From: Symbiodinium natans
Taxonomy: Eukaryota; Sar; Dinophyceae; Suessiales; Symbiodiniaceae
Assembly: GCA_905221605.1 (NCBI GenBank)
Contig: CAJNDS010001780.1
Coordinates: 454,236-506,735 of the forward strand
Length of the DNA stretch: 52,500 nt
Direction: 5' to 3'
Shown here: piece after piece, positions 10,101-18,722 of the stretch
Position numbering within the stretch: the first letter of the stretch is position 1
Layout: every line of letters starts with the position of its first letter
The notes under the pieces: generated by a model
Told to the model about the DNA's origin: nothing
The model's input: only the letters and a program-made list of their open reading frames with translations
Databases searched by the model: none
Translations under genes and position numbers: made by a program

Positions 10101-10172
10101 GTGGGAAGGGGTGTGTTGAAGTACCTCTCCGATGCGCTGGAGAGGCTCTTGGCTTCAAGCAGGAAGCTATAG
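10101..10172 (+). CDS. Candidate exon with stop, leucine-rich helix
   Basis: Opens at GCGAAG and reads VGRGVLKYLSDALERLLAS, then SRKL and a stop. The LKYLSDALERLL pattern is amphipathic. A second frame across the same island is also open, so frame choice is uncertain. It could be a terminal exon. Confidence 0.35.
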   Translation: MGRGVLKYLSDALERLLASSRKL

Positions 10173-10189
10173 GGCTTTCAAACCCTAAA

Positions 10190-10710
10190 AATCCCGAAAC
10201 CCCAAAATCCTAAACCGTAAACCCTGAACCCCAAAGCCCGCAAAAACCCTTATCCCCAAAACCCCAAAGCCCTAAAACCCCAAAGCACCGAAAACCCGGA
10301 AACCCCCAAAGCCCCGAAACCCCAAAGCCCCAAACCCTAAATCTCGAAACCCCCAAATCCCCAAACCCCCCAAACCGAAACCCTAACACTGCGCCAACCC
10401 ACAAAGCTCAAAACCCCCCAAAACCCAAAACCCCAAAACCCAAACCCAAAGCCCAAAACCCCAAAACCCCAAAACCCCAAAACCCCAACAACCCTAAACC
10501 CCAAACCGCTACAACACCTAAAATCCTAAACCCCCACAACACCCAAAACCCCTAAACCCCTAAAACCCCTGAAACCCTAAACCCCTAAACCCTAAACCCT
10601 AAACCCCTAAAGTCCTAGACCCTAAACCCCAAAGCCCTAAACCCTAAACCTTAAACCCCTAAACCCTAAACCCTAAACCCTAAACCCCTAAACCCTAAAC
10701 CCTAAACCAC
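10190..10710 (-). repeat. Heterogeneous C-strand repeat field
   Basis: About 520 bp of CCCCAAA, CCCAAAA, CCCTAAA, CCCCTAAA and CCCGAAA units. The unit types are partly grouped in blocks. No gene is present; the mirror-strand Gly/Phe/Trp-rich frame is a repeat product. Confidence 0.9.
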
Positions 10711-10804
10711 AGACCTGGAGCCTGCAACCTCTCCGCGGCAGGGCCCAGGGCGCACTCAAAGACTCAAAGTGCGAGGCCTGGGGCCTTTGAGGCTTTCAAG
10801 GGAT

Positions 10805-11090
10805 TGGGTTTAGGGTTTAGGGTTTAGGGTTTAGGGTTTAGGGTTTAGGGTTTAGGGTTTAGGTTTTAGGTTTTAGGGTTTAGGGTTTAGGGGTCAGGGT
10901 TCAGGGGGGTTTTCAGGGTGGGGCTTGGGGTTTTGAGTGTGCCTTGGGGCTTTAAGGGATTGGGGTTTGAGGGTTTTGGGGGTTTGAGGGTTGTTTCGGG
11001 TTTGGGGGTTTTCGGGTTTAGTGTTTGGGGCTTGGGCTGTTTAGGGTTAAGTTTGGGGCTTAGGGTGTGGGGAGTGTTTCAGGGTGTTTG
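10805..11090 (+). repeat. TTTAGGG array grading into GTTTGGGG-like DNA
   Basis: Eight clean TTTAGGG units, then progressively diverged TTTGGGG/TTTCGGG. The island before it (10720-10800, acceptor GCGGCAG) is exon-like in length and GC but its frames are poor, so I do not call it. From 11090 to 11640 I see diverged repeats and no supportable gene. Confidence 0.9.
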
Positions 11091-11639
11091 CTGTGGCTTG
11101 TGGGTTTTATCGGGTCAAAGGTCTACAGGCTCGTAGTGACACCTCTCCCTCTACGGCTATGTCTTCGAATTGAGGGGTCGACTTTTTGTTGGTGGGTTTC
11201 GTTTGTGCGGGGACTTGAAGGATGATATTTGAGGATTGTAGCTTATGGCTTCAAATTTCAAATGTACTTGTAGGATTCAAGGGGTTCGGGGTTCAGGGTT
11301 TGGCACGGTTTGGGTGGAGTTGAGGGCTTGAGGGCGTTGGTGTTCTTAGGGCTGGCAACCTTCAGACATGTAGAGGTTTAAACCATTTAAACCCTAATCC
11401 CTAAACCCTTAACCCTCAACCTGAACTTGGGCTGAGGCCTTGGGTGCACTTGCTGTCCCTGGTTCAGGGCTTCAGGAAATTTTGTGAGGGTTTAGGGTTC
11501 AGGGTATAGGGTTTAGGGTTTAGGGTCTAGGGTTTAGGGTAAGCCCTGTTATTCTTAGCTGTCTGGGGAATGTGGAAAATCTACCTTCAACCGGACACAG
11601 TTCTAAACCCCATAAGCCATTAACCCTAAACTCTACAAC

Positions 11640-11985
11640 AGTCTAAACCATAAACCCTAAACCCCTAAACCTTAAACGCCAAACAGTCGAACCCCCCCCC
11701 CCCCCCCCACAACCCCCCCAACCAACCCCCACCCCCCAACCCCCCAACCCCAACCCCCCCCACCCCCCCCCTAAAACCCCTAAACCCCTAACCCTAACCC
11801 CTAAAACCCTAAACCCCTAAACCCGAAACCCCTAAACCCCTAAACCCCTAAACCCCTAAACCCCTAAACCCCTAAAACGCTAAACCCCTAAACCCCTAAA
11901 CCCCTAAACCCATATCCCCTAAAACCTAAACCCCTAAACCCCAAACCCTAAACCCCTAACCCCTAAAACCTAAACCCCTAAACCG
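11640..11985 (-). repeat. CCCCTAAA (8-mer) array with poly-C
   Basis: A C-run at 11695-11770 followed by about 20 units of the octamer CCCCTAAA instead of the heptamer. It runs up to AAACCGTCTAG, the acceptor of the next exon. Confidence 0.95.
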
Positions 11986-11990
11986 TCTAG

Positions 11991-12043
11991 CCAGTCCCTG
12001 GTGCATGTTCGCTACGAGAGCTTGGTCGAAGACCCAGCCCGGA
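11991..12043 (+). CDS. Candidate exon, possible sulfotransferase segment
   Basis: Acceptor CCGTCTAG, then QSLVHVRYESLVEDPAR, then a possible GC donor (A|GCTGAG) just before an in-frame TGA. The pattern VRYESLVEDP matches the shape of the 3'-phosphate-binding region found near the C-terminus of sulfotransferase domains (VRYEDLvadP). Only 17 residues are available, so this is a motif-level suggestion. The flanks are CCCCTAAA before and CCCTAAA after. Confidence 0.35.
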
Positions 12044-12082
12044 GCTGAGAGTCTGCGCCGGGGGAGGCACACACGAAAGGTG

Positions 12083-12156
12083 CCCTAAACCCTAAACCCT
12101 AAACCCTAAACCCTAAACCCTAAACCCTAAACCCTAAACCCTAAACCCTAAACCCT
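12083..12156 (-). repeat. Clean CCCTAAA array, ten units
   Basis: Homogeneous CCCTAAA that begins right after a possible donor AAG|GTGCCC. Confidence 0.95.
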
Positions 12157-12226
12157 GCTTTAGGCTTTAGGGTTAGAGGATCCGAACTCGGTCCTAAACC
12201 CCAAAACCCTTAACCCTAAACCACCG

Positions 12227-12259
<33 letters not shown>
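12227..12259. repeat. C homopolymer, 33 bp
   Basis: The longest single-base run in the window. Assembly length may be unreliable here. The 12260-12540 interval that follows shows no supportable exon. Confidence 0.9.
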
Positions 12260-12544
12260 ATAGACTTGCTGAATTAAGGGGTGTTGGGCTCCATGGTCCC
12301 TTCGCTTCATGGAAGACCCCGCTCTGTCCAAAACCCCAAATACGCCAGCGGTTTAGGGTTTAGGTATGTTTAGGTTAGGGCTCAGGGTTTGAATTTAAAC
12401 ATGAAGACCCAAACTTGTGATCGAATGATAAGCCTAAGCCCTAAACGTCTTTAACTCTAAGCTCCAAACTCCAAACTCCAAAGTCAAGACCCTAAACCAA
12501 CCACGAAGCCCCGAGAACCTCAGCCCTGAGCCTGCTCCATGTAG

Positions 12545-12605
12545 GTGGCGGTGGTAGAGAAGATCTATGCCAGCTTTGGCCAGCTTGCCCAGATTGTCGG
12601 GCAGG
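12545..12605 (+). CDS. Candidate exon, first of a phase-matched pair
   Basis: Acceptor CATGTAG, 20 codons VAVVEKIYASFGQLAQIVGQ plus one base, donor G|GTTCAGG. The peptide is amphipathic and protein-like. It joins in phase to the exon at 12823 across an intron that is mostly a family A MITE (…QIVGQ-E-PYDHSC…). Gene identity is unknown. Confidence 0.55.
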
Positions 12606-12822
12606 GTTCAGGTCCCTTACGGTTCAGGATTTAGGAAACACGTCAACTCTGAGCCTTACACACCCCTACTTGGAGATTCATGGTACTTACTAACCAACCA
12701 TAGCTGTACTTATAATTGTACTTATAACCATACTAGGGCACTTAAGGGGCTTATGAGTAGGTTATAAGTACAGTTATGATTGGTTGATAAGTACCATCGA
12801 ACCTCCAAGTAGACCTTCCAAG
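12606..12822 (+). other. Intron built around a MITE (217 bp)
   Basis: GT at 12606-12607 (GTTCAGG) and AG at 12821-12822 (TTCCAAG). About two thirds of the intron is the family A element. The exons on both sides stay in phase when it is removed (phase 1). Confidence 0.5.
12667..12811. mobile_element. MITE family A, copy 3 (best-preserved)
   Basis: Ends TACTTGGAGATTCATGGTAC and TACCATCGAACCTCCAAGTA. Inner arms ACCATAGCTGTACTTATAA and TTATAAGTACAGTTATGAT pair with few mismatches. No ORF. Confidence 0.9.
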
Positions 12823-12872
12823 AGCCTTACGACCACAGCTGCGTGGCCGATAGGGCGCTGCGCCTTTTCCAG
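12823..12872 (+). CDS. Candidate exon, second of a phase-matched pair
   Basis: Two leading bases complete a Glu codon with the upstream exon, then PYDHSCVADRALRLFQ to donor CAG|GTTGCG. The exon begins only 11 bp after the end of the MITE. Confidence 0.5.
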
Positions 12873-12939
12873 GTTGCGGGTTGCTCCCCTATTCGAGCGA
12901 GGTCTGTAAACCCGAAAAATTTAAAAACCCCTAAAACCT

Positions 12940-13015
12940 GAAACCCTAAACCCTAAACCCTAAACCTAAACCCTAAACCACAAACCTAACCCTAAACCCT
13001 AAACTCTAGGATTTA
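12940..13015 (-). repeat. CCCTAAA array
   Basis: Eight units with CCCTAAACCTAAA imperfections. It is followed by diverged G-strand DNA that grades into the next tract. Confidence 0.85.
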
Positions 13016-13109
13016 GTGTTCAAGAGTCATGGAGTTTAGCGACTCAGGAGTTTTTAGGAGTTTCGGATTTGGGGGTCCAGGGTCGAGGGATTTAGGAGCT
13101 GGTTCAAGG

Positions 13110-13262
13110 CTTTGGGGGCTTAGGGTTTAGGGCTCAGGGCTTAGGGTTTGGGGCTTGGGGTTTGGGGCTCAGGGCTTAGGGGTTAGGGCTTAGGGCTTAG
13201 GGTTTAGGGCTTAGGGCTTGGGGCTTAGGGCCTAGGGTTTAGGGTTAAGGGCTTAGGGTTTC
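13110..13262 (+). repeat. TTTAGGG/CTTAGGG/CTTGGGG array
   Basis: A field of mixed units in which CTTAGGG is as common as TTTAGGG, ending at the acceptor TCTTGGGGAG. Confidence 0.9.
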
Positions 13263-13270
13263 TTGGGGAG

Positions 13271-13327
13271 GTCCGGTGGAGCCGTAGATGACAGGACCAT
13301 CACCTCCAGAACTGACCTTGGTGGCAG
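13271..13327 (+). CDS. Candidate internal exon, unknown protein
   Basis: Opens after GGGGAG with one leading base, reads SGGAVDDRTITSRTDLGG and ends at CAG|GTCACT. Other frames contain stops, which supports this one. No family recognised. Confidence 0.45.
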
Positions 13328-13344
13328 GTCACTGGGGGAGGGCT

Positions 13345-13465
13345 CCTAAACCCAAACCCAAACCCCAAACCCCAAACTCTAATACCCTAAACCCCAAACC
13401 CTAAACCCTAAACCCTCAAACCCTAAACCCCAAACCCCAAACCCCAAGCCCTAATTCCTAAACCC
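13345..13465 (-). repeat. CCCTAAA/CCCCAAA array
   Basis: Mixed C-strand units. It ends in CTTCTTCTGCCCCCGAG, a pyrimidine-rich acceptor for the next exon. Confidence 0.9.
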
Positions 13466-13481
13466 TTCTTCTGCCCCCGAG

Positions 13482-13546
13482 GTTGGCAAGTCAGCGCTGC
13501 CCACCGCGAGGCAGCTGCGCAGCAACTGGGGCCCCTTGCAGACGAA
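13482..13546 (+). CDS. Candidate internal exon with GC donor
   Basis: Starts after CCCCCGAG and reads VGKSALPTARQLRSNWGPLQ to a possible donor AA|GCCCTAAG, where the GC comes from the start of the C-strand repeat. An alternative frame is also open. The peptide is basic. Family unknown. Confidence 0.4.
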
Positions 13547-13547
13547 G

Positions 13548-13765
13548 CCCTAAGCCCTAAACCCTAAATCCTCAACCCTAAGCCCTAAGTCCTAAACCCC
13601 TATAAGCCTAAACCCTAAATCCTAAACCCCAAGCCCTAAACCCTAAATCCTTCCGAGCCTGAAGCCCTACACCCCTGAGCTCCACCAGCCCCGCAGAGTT
13701 GCCCTAAACCCGAAACCCTAAACCCTAAACCCTAAGCCCTAAGCCCTAAACCCTAAACCCTAACC
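13548..13765 (-). repeat. CCCTAAA/CCCTAAG array, two blocks
   Basis: Two C-strand blocks separated by a short unique piece (13650-13705). The second leads into the exon at 13800. Confidence 0.9.
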
Positions 13766-13799
13766 CCCAAGCCTTTTGTATCGGTAAAGCCCAGCGCAG

Positions 13800-13863
13800 G
13801 CCATGGAGAGGTACTTGGCGCAGAGCCGCGCGCAGCGATGCCGCGCCCAGAAAGGCCAGGGGG
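13800..13863 (+). CDS. Candidate internal exon, Arg/Gln/Ala-rich helix
   Basis: Acceptor CAGCGCAG, then AMERYLAQSRAQRCRAQKGQ and donor GG|GTTTAGGG at the array start. The spacing of charged residues suggests a helix. It is flanked by C-strand repeats upstream and G-strand repeats downstream. Confidence 0.5.
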
Positions 13864-14110
13864 GTTTAGGGCTTAGGGTTTCGGGTTTAGGGTTTAGGGC
13901 TAGAGGGTTTAGGGTTTAGGGCTTAGGGTTTCGGGTTTAGGGTTTAGGGCTTCGGGTTGAGAGTTTAGGGTTTAGGGCTATAGTTTCCTGTGGGGCTTAT
14001 AGGGCTTCAGAGCCGTAAGGCTTTGGGGTTTCGAGTTTGCAGGGCTTAAAGGGCTAGGGTTTCAGGGCTTTCAGGTTTTTAGGGTTTAGGGTTTGGGGCC
14101 TTTAGGGTCA
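13862..14110 (+). repeat. TTTAGGG array grading to diverged units
   Basis: About 12 recognisable units with TTTCGGG and CTTAGGG variants. Beyond it, 14110-14350 is G/T-rich non-coding. Confidence 0.9.
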
Positions 14111-14356
14111 TTAGGGCCTTGAGCTGCTGTTTCCGGGAGTTCTGAGTTAGGGCTTTGAGGTTTGAGGGTTTGGGGTTCAGAGACTGCGGGCTTAGGGTTT
14201 ATGAGGTTTTTGGCAAAGGGACTCTCCCTTAGACGCCTAAGGTTGTACCCTTCAGTATGGGGAATGGGGACCCTGAGACAGAGCTATATTACTTGGGAGT
14301 GTATTAAGGGAAGGGAACCTCTTGCCGGTACATGGCTCAAGTGTGACTTTTCATAG

Positions 14357-14482
14357 GGGCCAGGACCTGGAGTAGGCCCTTATTCCCTTTGCTTAGAGTT
14401 CAGGTTCCCGTATAAGCCCCTTTAAACCAAAAAGGGCACCCTTTCTGTTAATTACTAGGCTACTCTTGGGTGTAGAAGAGGT
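14357..14482. mobile_element. MITE family E, copy 1
   Basis: Ends CCAGGACCTGGAGTAGGCCC and GGCTACTCTTGGGTGTAG, with AAAAAGGGCACCCTTTCTG inside. Better copies are at 35396 and 46759; partial ones are near 47160 and 49280. Confidence 0.65.
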
Positions 14483-14689
14483 ACCCAATACTTAACCTGA
14501 CTGTTTGAGGGCACTGTTTGGGGGCGGCCTGCGTTCCCCTTGGGCGTTGCTTTGGGGTTGAAACCACGAGGCGTCCGTCACAAGTGGAGCAGCTCTCAGG
14601 TTTAGTTTCGATGGTCAGAAGTAGGAGGGCTTGGGGTTTTGGTCTTATAGGGTTTATGGGGGGGTAAGGGTAGGGGCACTGCTTTAAAC

Positions 14690-14752
14690 CCTCAACCCTA
14701 AACCCTAAACCCTAAACCCTAAACCCTAAACCCCAAACCCTAAACCCTGAAC
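14690..14752 (-). repeat. CCCTAAA array
   Basis: Eight units with one CCCCAAA. The 14760-15380 region that follows is unique plus AT microsatellite, with no supportable exon. Confidence 0.95.
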
Positions 14753-14924
14753 CTGTTGTTTGGTTCTTTTTTGGGGTGCTCCTTGGTTGTCTGGGTTCTT
14801 TACTTGCGTCCGAAGTTCCCCCCTCTTTCGCAGCCTTCAGCAGCCCGAGGCCGGTCACGCTACCATGATGCGCCAGGAGCTGAGATGCCAAATATAACAA
14901 ACAAATAAGTAGATAAATAAATAA

Positions 14925-15020
14925 TGCAAATCATGTTTATGTATATACATACGTATATACATACACATATATATATATATCTATATATGTATGACATATA
15001 GATAGATATACATAGACAAT
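14925..15020. repeat. TA-rich microsatellite
   Basis: TATATACATACG and ATATAT repeats. The minus-strand Tyr/Val/Ile frame through it is an artefact. Confidence 0.85.
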
Positions 15021-15383
15021 GAACAAATCAAAAGATCGTACAAACGCTTGCAGAACCCTTAGAAGCCAAAACGCTTCCCCAGCAAACAGTAAGGAACACC
15101 CTTCAACCAGAAACCTAAGCCCAAGAAACCCTGGACCCCCCCCCCCCCCCCCCCAGCCCCCTGAAAAAAAAAAGAACTCCAAATCCTGAAAATCCTTGTT
15201 ACAATTCTGAAAAAAGTATTCCAAAAATGAAGAAGATTTTTAAAAGCCCTCAGGTCCCTACAAAGCTACGGCCTCTCGGAGGAAGTCGTGCGCCCTTGCC
15301 CCGGCTCTTTGGGGGTGTAGGGGCCGGGTTTCGGGTTTCGGTTTCGGGTACTCGGGACTCGACGCTTGCTATTTCATGGGGGC

Positions 15384-15443
15384 AGTTTAGGGTTTAGGGT
15401 TTAGGGTTTCGGGTTTAGGGTTAGGGTTTAGGGTTTAGGCGGC
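15384..15443 (+). repeat. TTTAGGG array
   Basis: Eight units with one TTTCGGG, starting at CAG|TTTAGGG. Confidence 0.95.
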
Positions 15444-15544
15444 GCGAAGGCCCTAAACACTAAACAACAAACCCTACACCCTAAATCTAAGGCCCTAAGC
15501 ACAAAACGTACAGAGTAGGTGAGAAGAGTCCCGGGCAGGGAGGA

Positions 15545-15685
15545 TTGCTTTGTCATAGTTGGGTAACATTTACATTTTTAAGGGTACTTAAACACAATAA
15601 GGAATTAAAAAGATAAAATTTTAATATTATCCTTGAACCGAGAAGGAGTAAATATATTTTACAATTGTAATATTATCCCAACCAT
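15545..15685. other. AT-rich unique segment
   Basis: About 140 bp with TAATATTATCC twice and much lower GC than its neighbours. No ORF and no recognisable family. It may be an inserted element; GTTGGGTAACATTTACA resembles the tandem unit at 19574. Confidence 0.5.
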
Positions 15686-15783
15686 GAACTAGATTGGGTT
15701 AAGGCCTAGACTTCGCGAGAGCCGCTGCCTTGATCAGGTACCGTCTTTGAGTTTTCTTCGGAATTTTGCTTCGTTTTTTTGTG

Positions 15784-15845
15784 GTTTAGGGCTTAGGGTT
15801 TTAGGGTTTTAGGGTTTTTGGGTTTAGGGTTTAGGGTTTAGGGAT
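15784..15845 (+). repeat. TTTAGGG/TTTTAGGG array
   Basis: Starts with 8-mer TTTTAGGG units and changes to heptamers. 15850-16100 is unique, with a poly-C run at 15953 and no gene seen. Confidence 0.9.
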
Positions 15846-16210
15846 ACGTTTGGTTTGCTCTACTTCATAAATGAGGCTTTCAGAAATTAGGCGCGCCTTC
15901 TTGGGGTCCTTACCACAAGAGAATCCTACAATTGGGGATCTATATCGAGGGTCCCCCCCCCCCCATTTCCGTAAGCCCCCAAACGGAATCCGAGTTAGAG
16001 CCTCTAAGCCCGTTTGAAGATAAAGTCCCCTTTGCCGCTTTCTGCTACGCCTCTACTGGCCAGGAGCGCAAAAAGGTGACATTTTATTTCCCCGGGAATG
16101 CCTAATTCTAAGCCCTAGACCCTAAACCCAAAACCCTAAACCCTAAACCCTAAACGCTAATTCTATGAAAGATTCCATGTGTCGAGTTAAAATGCTTTCA
16201 GGCTTTGCAG

Positions 16211-16291
16211 GTTCCAAGCACAACGGTGAAGGCCCTGACAGCATGGAGAGCCAACAATGGAGCCCATCCCCGGAGGAGCTGGTTGATGCAT
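16211..16291 (+). CDS. Exon 1 of a three-exon phase-consistent set
   Basis: Acceptor GGCTTTGCAG and donor T|GTGAGG, a textbook 5' splice site. In the preferred frame (two leading bases) it reads SKHNGEGPDSMESQQWSPSP then EELVDA. That frame joins in phase to the exons at 16337 and 16702, giving an acidic, Ser/Pro-rich stretch followed by a charged helix. A second frame is also open here. Product unknown; the composition suggests a disordered or coiled-coil linker. Confidence 0.6.
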
Positions 16292-16336
16292 GTGAGGGTT
16301 TAGGGTTTAGGGTTTAGGGTTTAGGGTTTAGGGCAG
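16292..16336 (+). other. 45-bp intron made of telomeric repeats
   Basis: The whole intron is GTGA + GGGTTTA repeats + GGGCAG: a donor GTGAGG, five TTTAGGG units and an acceptor GCAG. It separates two exons whose reading frames match (phase 1). There is no room for any other intronic sequence. This is the clearest case in the window of a telomeric array acting as an intron. Confidence 0.65.
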
Positions 16337-16437
16337 CTGAGCGTCAGCAGATCGAAGCAGGCGAGCGCGCGAGAAAGGAGGCTGAGCGCTTGCGGAAGAC
16401 GGGACGGCTACGTGCCGAGCCAGCCGTGGAAACTTCC
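16337..16437 (+). CDS. Exon 2: charged helix
   Basis: Completes a Ser codon with exon 1, then ERQQIEAGERARKEAERLRK and TGRLRAEPAVETS, ending in phase 0 at TCC|GTACAA. High Glu/Arg/Ala with heptad-like spacing predicts a coiled coil or single alpha-helix. The frame was chosen on phase continuity with both neighbours. Confidence 0.6.
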
Positions 16438-16701
16438 GTACAACCCTTCTTAGGGTTTAGGGGTTTAGGGGTTTAGGGGTTTAGGGGTTTAGGGGTTTAG
16501 GGTTTAGGGTTTAGGGTTTAGGGTTTAGGGTTTAGGGCCTTCGGAGTTCGGAGTTTAGGTTTTAGGGTTGAGGGTGCAACTGCAGTCCAGGGTCACTGAG
16601 ATTCTTCTTGTGACTAGGTTAGATACTCCAGCCAGTGACCCTGGCCCTAAACCCAAGTCCTAAACCCTAAACCCTCGCCTCTAAACCGATCACTTGGCAA
16701 G
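16438..16701 (+). other. 264-bp intron with telomeric array and small hairpin
   Basis: GTACAA...TTGGCAAG. It contains (TTTAGGGG)5 then (TTTAGGG)6 at 16450-16541, an inverted repeat CCAGGGTCACTG/CAGTGACCCTGG at 16589-16644, and a C-strand stretch near the 3' end. Intron polarity is G-strand first, C-strand last. Confidence 0.5.
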
Positions 16702-16782
16702 GCCGGCATTTCCGCACCATTGGCTTCGGTCACTGAGCCGCGATTGTGGAAACCACCCTCAAGCCCTATGCCGCCCAAAGCT
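16702..16782 (+). CDS. Exon 3: Pro-rich segment
   Basis: 27 codons in phase 0: AGISAPLASVTEPRLWKPPS then SPMPPKA, to donor GCT|GTGTAG. Pro/Ser-rich and probably disordered. It fits the two exons upstream. The frame matters because the overlapping MARPAFPHH... frame runs on into a TTA microsatellite and is a shadow. Confidence 0.5.
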
Positions 16783-16834
16783 GTGTAGGACAAACCCAAG
16801 TTATGACCACGCAATATCTCAGAGTCCGGCAGTG

Positions 16835-16922
16835 TTTTTTTTATTAATAGTATTGTTGGTATTATTATTATTGGTATTATTCTTATTATTGTTACTGTTA
16901 TTATTATTATTATTATTACTAG

Positions 16923-16953
<31 letters not shown>

Positions 16954-16975
16954 TATGAATGTGAATAATTACTAT
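16835..16975. repeat. ATT/GTT trinucleotide microsatellite
   Basis: Impure (TTA)n tract of about 130 bp, read as poly-Leu/Val in one frame; that apparent protein is not real. Confidence 0.95.
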
Positions 16976-17079
16976 TTTAGATAACACCATTGTTTTGAGA
17001 TTTGTTTGCCTAGGTCCCGATTTAAGCCGACTGCTCAGGGCTGAGGGTAGAATAAAGGTACCCCAAAGGAGGCCAGAAC

Positions 17080-17087
17080 CCTAGACC

Positions 17088-17126
<39 letters not shown>

Positions 17127-17166
17127 ACCCTAAACCCTAAACCCTAAACCCTAAACCCTAACCCTG
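17080..17166 (-). repeat. CCCTCAA then CCCTAAA array
   Basis: Six CCCTCAA units in a block followed by five CCCTAAA units. The variant is homogenised in its own block. Confidence 0.95.
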
Positions 17167-17344
17167 AGCCTCTACCCTAGGGCCTGGGGCGGTATTGTCA
17201 AAGGGGATGTTGAACCCGATGCCGGGCTCTCAGAATTTTGAGCGGGGTATGTGGGAGGTTCTCTGAATTATGGTCCCTTTGGTGGGGAGGGGAGGGGGCA
17301 TTATGTTAAAGAGTACACAGATAAACATGTTCTATTGGATGAAA

Positions 17345-17452
17345 AATAAATATAAAGATACATATATATATATGTTTATTTATTTATTTACTCATTGATT
17401 TATTTATTTATAATAGATATGCGTATATACATATATATATATATATGTATAT

Positions 17453-17497
<45 letters not shown>

Positions 17498-17515
17498 GAG
17501 AGATAGATAGATAAA
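17345..17515. repeat. TA and GATA microsatellites
   Basis: TATATG, TTTA and (GATA)n of about 15 units. The 17170-17930 interval holds only this and three short TTTAGGG tracts (17630, 17717, 17803); no exon is supported. Confidence 0.95.
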
Positions 17516-17934
17516 CATGTGAGTGTACAAATCATTCTCGTTTTCTTTCATCCCATTGACTTTGGTCCGCATTCTCCCCCCAAATTACTCATTCTAGTAT
17601 AACAAGTACCTCTGTAAACATCTGGGTTAAGAGTTTAGGGTTTAGGGTTTAGGGTTCAAGTAGGGTTTGCCACAAATTCTCATTCTAATAAAACTAAGTA
17701 CCGTTCTAAACATCCAGGTTTAGGGTTTAGGGGGGTCAGGTTTTCTGGCAGAAACCCTGAAGCCCATTAAAGCCCTCACACCCGGGAAACTATCAAAGCC
17801 GTAGGGTTTAGGGTTTAGGGTTTAGGGACCTGAAGACCTTAAACTCCAAACATTCCGAACCCAACGCCCTCAGCCCTAAACCCCTAATCCCCTAAACCTA
17901 AACCCCTAACCTACACCCCAAGCCCTGAACCCTA

Positions 17935-18020
17935 AAACCCTAAACCCTTAATTAAGCCCTAAACCCTAAACCCTAAACCCTAAATCCTAAACCCTAAACC
18001 CTAAACCCTAAACCCTAAAG
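17935..18020 (-). repeat. CCCTAAA array
   Basis: About 11 units leading into an exon with acceptor GATGCCTTCAG. Confidence 0.95.
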
Positions 18021-18042
18021 GCCAAGCCCCTGATGCCTTCAG

Positions 18043-18088
18043 CCGGCATCCGTTGAGAGGCGACGCCTTTGACTGGCCCGAAGCCGTG
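18043..18088 (+). CDS. Candidate internal exon, unknown protein
   Basis: Acceptor TGCCTTCAG, one leading base, RHPLRGDAFDWPEAV, donor GTG|GTGAGG, so both sites match consensus well. A C-strand array lies upstream and a G-strand array begins 25 bp downstream. Confidence 0.5.
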
Positions 18089-18111
18089 GTGAGGCATTCC
18101 CAGCTTCTTTA

Positions 18112-18195
18112 GGGGGTTTAGAGGGTTTAGGGGGTTTAGGGTTTAGGGTTTAGGGGTTTAGGGTTTAGGGTTTAGGGTTTAGGGTTTAGGGTTAG
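18112..18195 (+). repeat. TTTAGGG/TTTAGGGG array
   Basis: Twelve units in mixed heptamer and octamer form. 18200-18430 is unique with no supportable exon. Confidence 0.95.
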
Positions 18196-18443
18196 AATTT
18201 AGGGGATCGAGGGCGTTTAGGGGGCTGTAGGGTGAAGGAGGCTAAGGCACACAGAGCCAGAAGCTGAACTGTACAACCTTCTCTCGCTTGCTTCTGCTTT
18301 CGGAATATCTCGCAGGGATAGAATAGGTTTTTCGCCAAGCCCCTACATTGGAGAAGAAGCAGCTGGGCCGATGCTGGGCACACAAACACAGCTTTGTGGC
18401 TTGGGGGCCCGAAGCCTTCGCAAAGCTCTGAAGCCCTAAAGCC

Positions 18444-18511
18444 GGGTTTAGGGTTTAGGGTTTAGGGTTTAGGGTTTAGGGTTTAGGGTTTAGGGTTTAG
18501 GGTTTAGGGCC
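18444..18511 (+). repeat. Clean TTTAGGG array, nine units
   Basis: Homogeneous array between GAAGCCCTAAAGCC and CCCCGAAACCCAAAGC. Confidence 0.95.
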
Positions 18512-18587
18512 CCGAAACCCAAAGCTTCAAAACCAGGAAGCTTCGAGGCGCTATCAGCCCCCGACCAGCTCAACCCCAAGCCTTAAA

Positions 18588-18672
18588 CCCTCAACCCTAA
18601 ACCCTGAACCCTAAACCCTAAACCCTAAAACCCTGAACCCTAAACCCTAAACCCTATAGGCCCTAAACCCCT
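18588..18672 (-). repeat. CCCTAAA array
   Basis: C-strand units ending about 15 bp before the acceptor CCTTTTCCAG. Confidence 0.9.
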
Positions 18673-18687
18673 CAAGTCCTTTTCCAG

Positions 18688-18721
18688 CTCCGGCCGTGGT
18701 GCCCCAGAACCAAAGAAGAAT
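18688..18721 (+). CDS. Candidate exon joined across a MITE intron
   Basis: Acceptor CCTTTTCCAG with a good pyrimidine tract. In the frame that survives joining to 18915 it reads SGRGAPEPKKN and continues SPRRQAE. Pro/Lys/Arg-rich, family unknown. Confidence 0.45.
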
Positions 18722-18722
18722 G

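Noticed and set aside
14325-14345. Dinoflagellate spliced-leader relic
   Set aside because: Only TGGCTCAAG matches (also GGCTCAAG at 2772 and TTTTGGGCTCAAG at 43786). The full 22-mer is not present, and nine bases can occur by chance.
16694-16984. 96-codon protein with poly-Leu/Val tail
   Set aside because: The tail is the TTA microsatellite. The first part is better explained as an exon in another frame (16702-16782).
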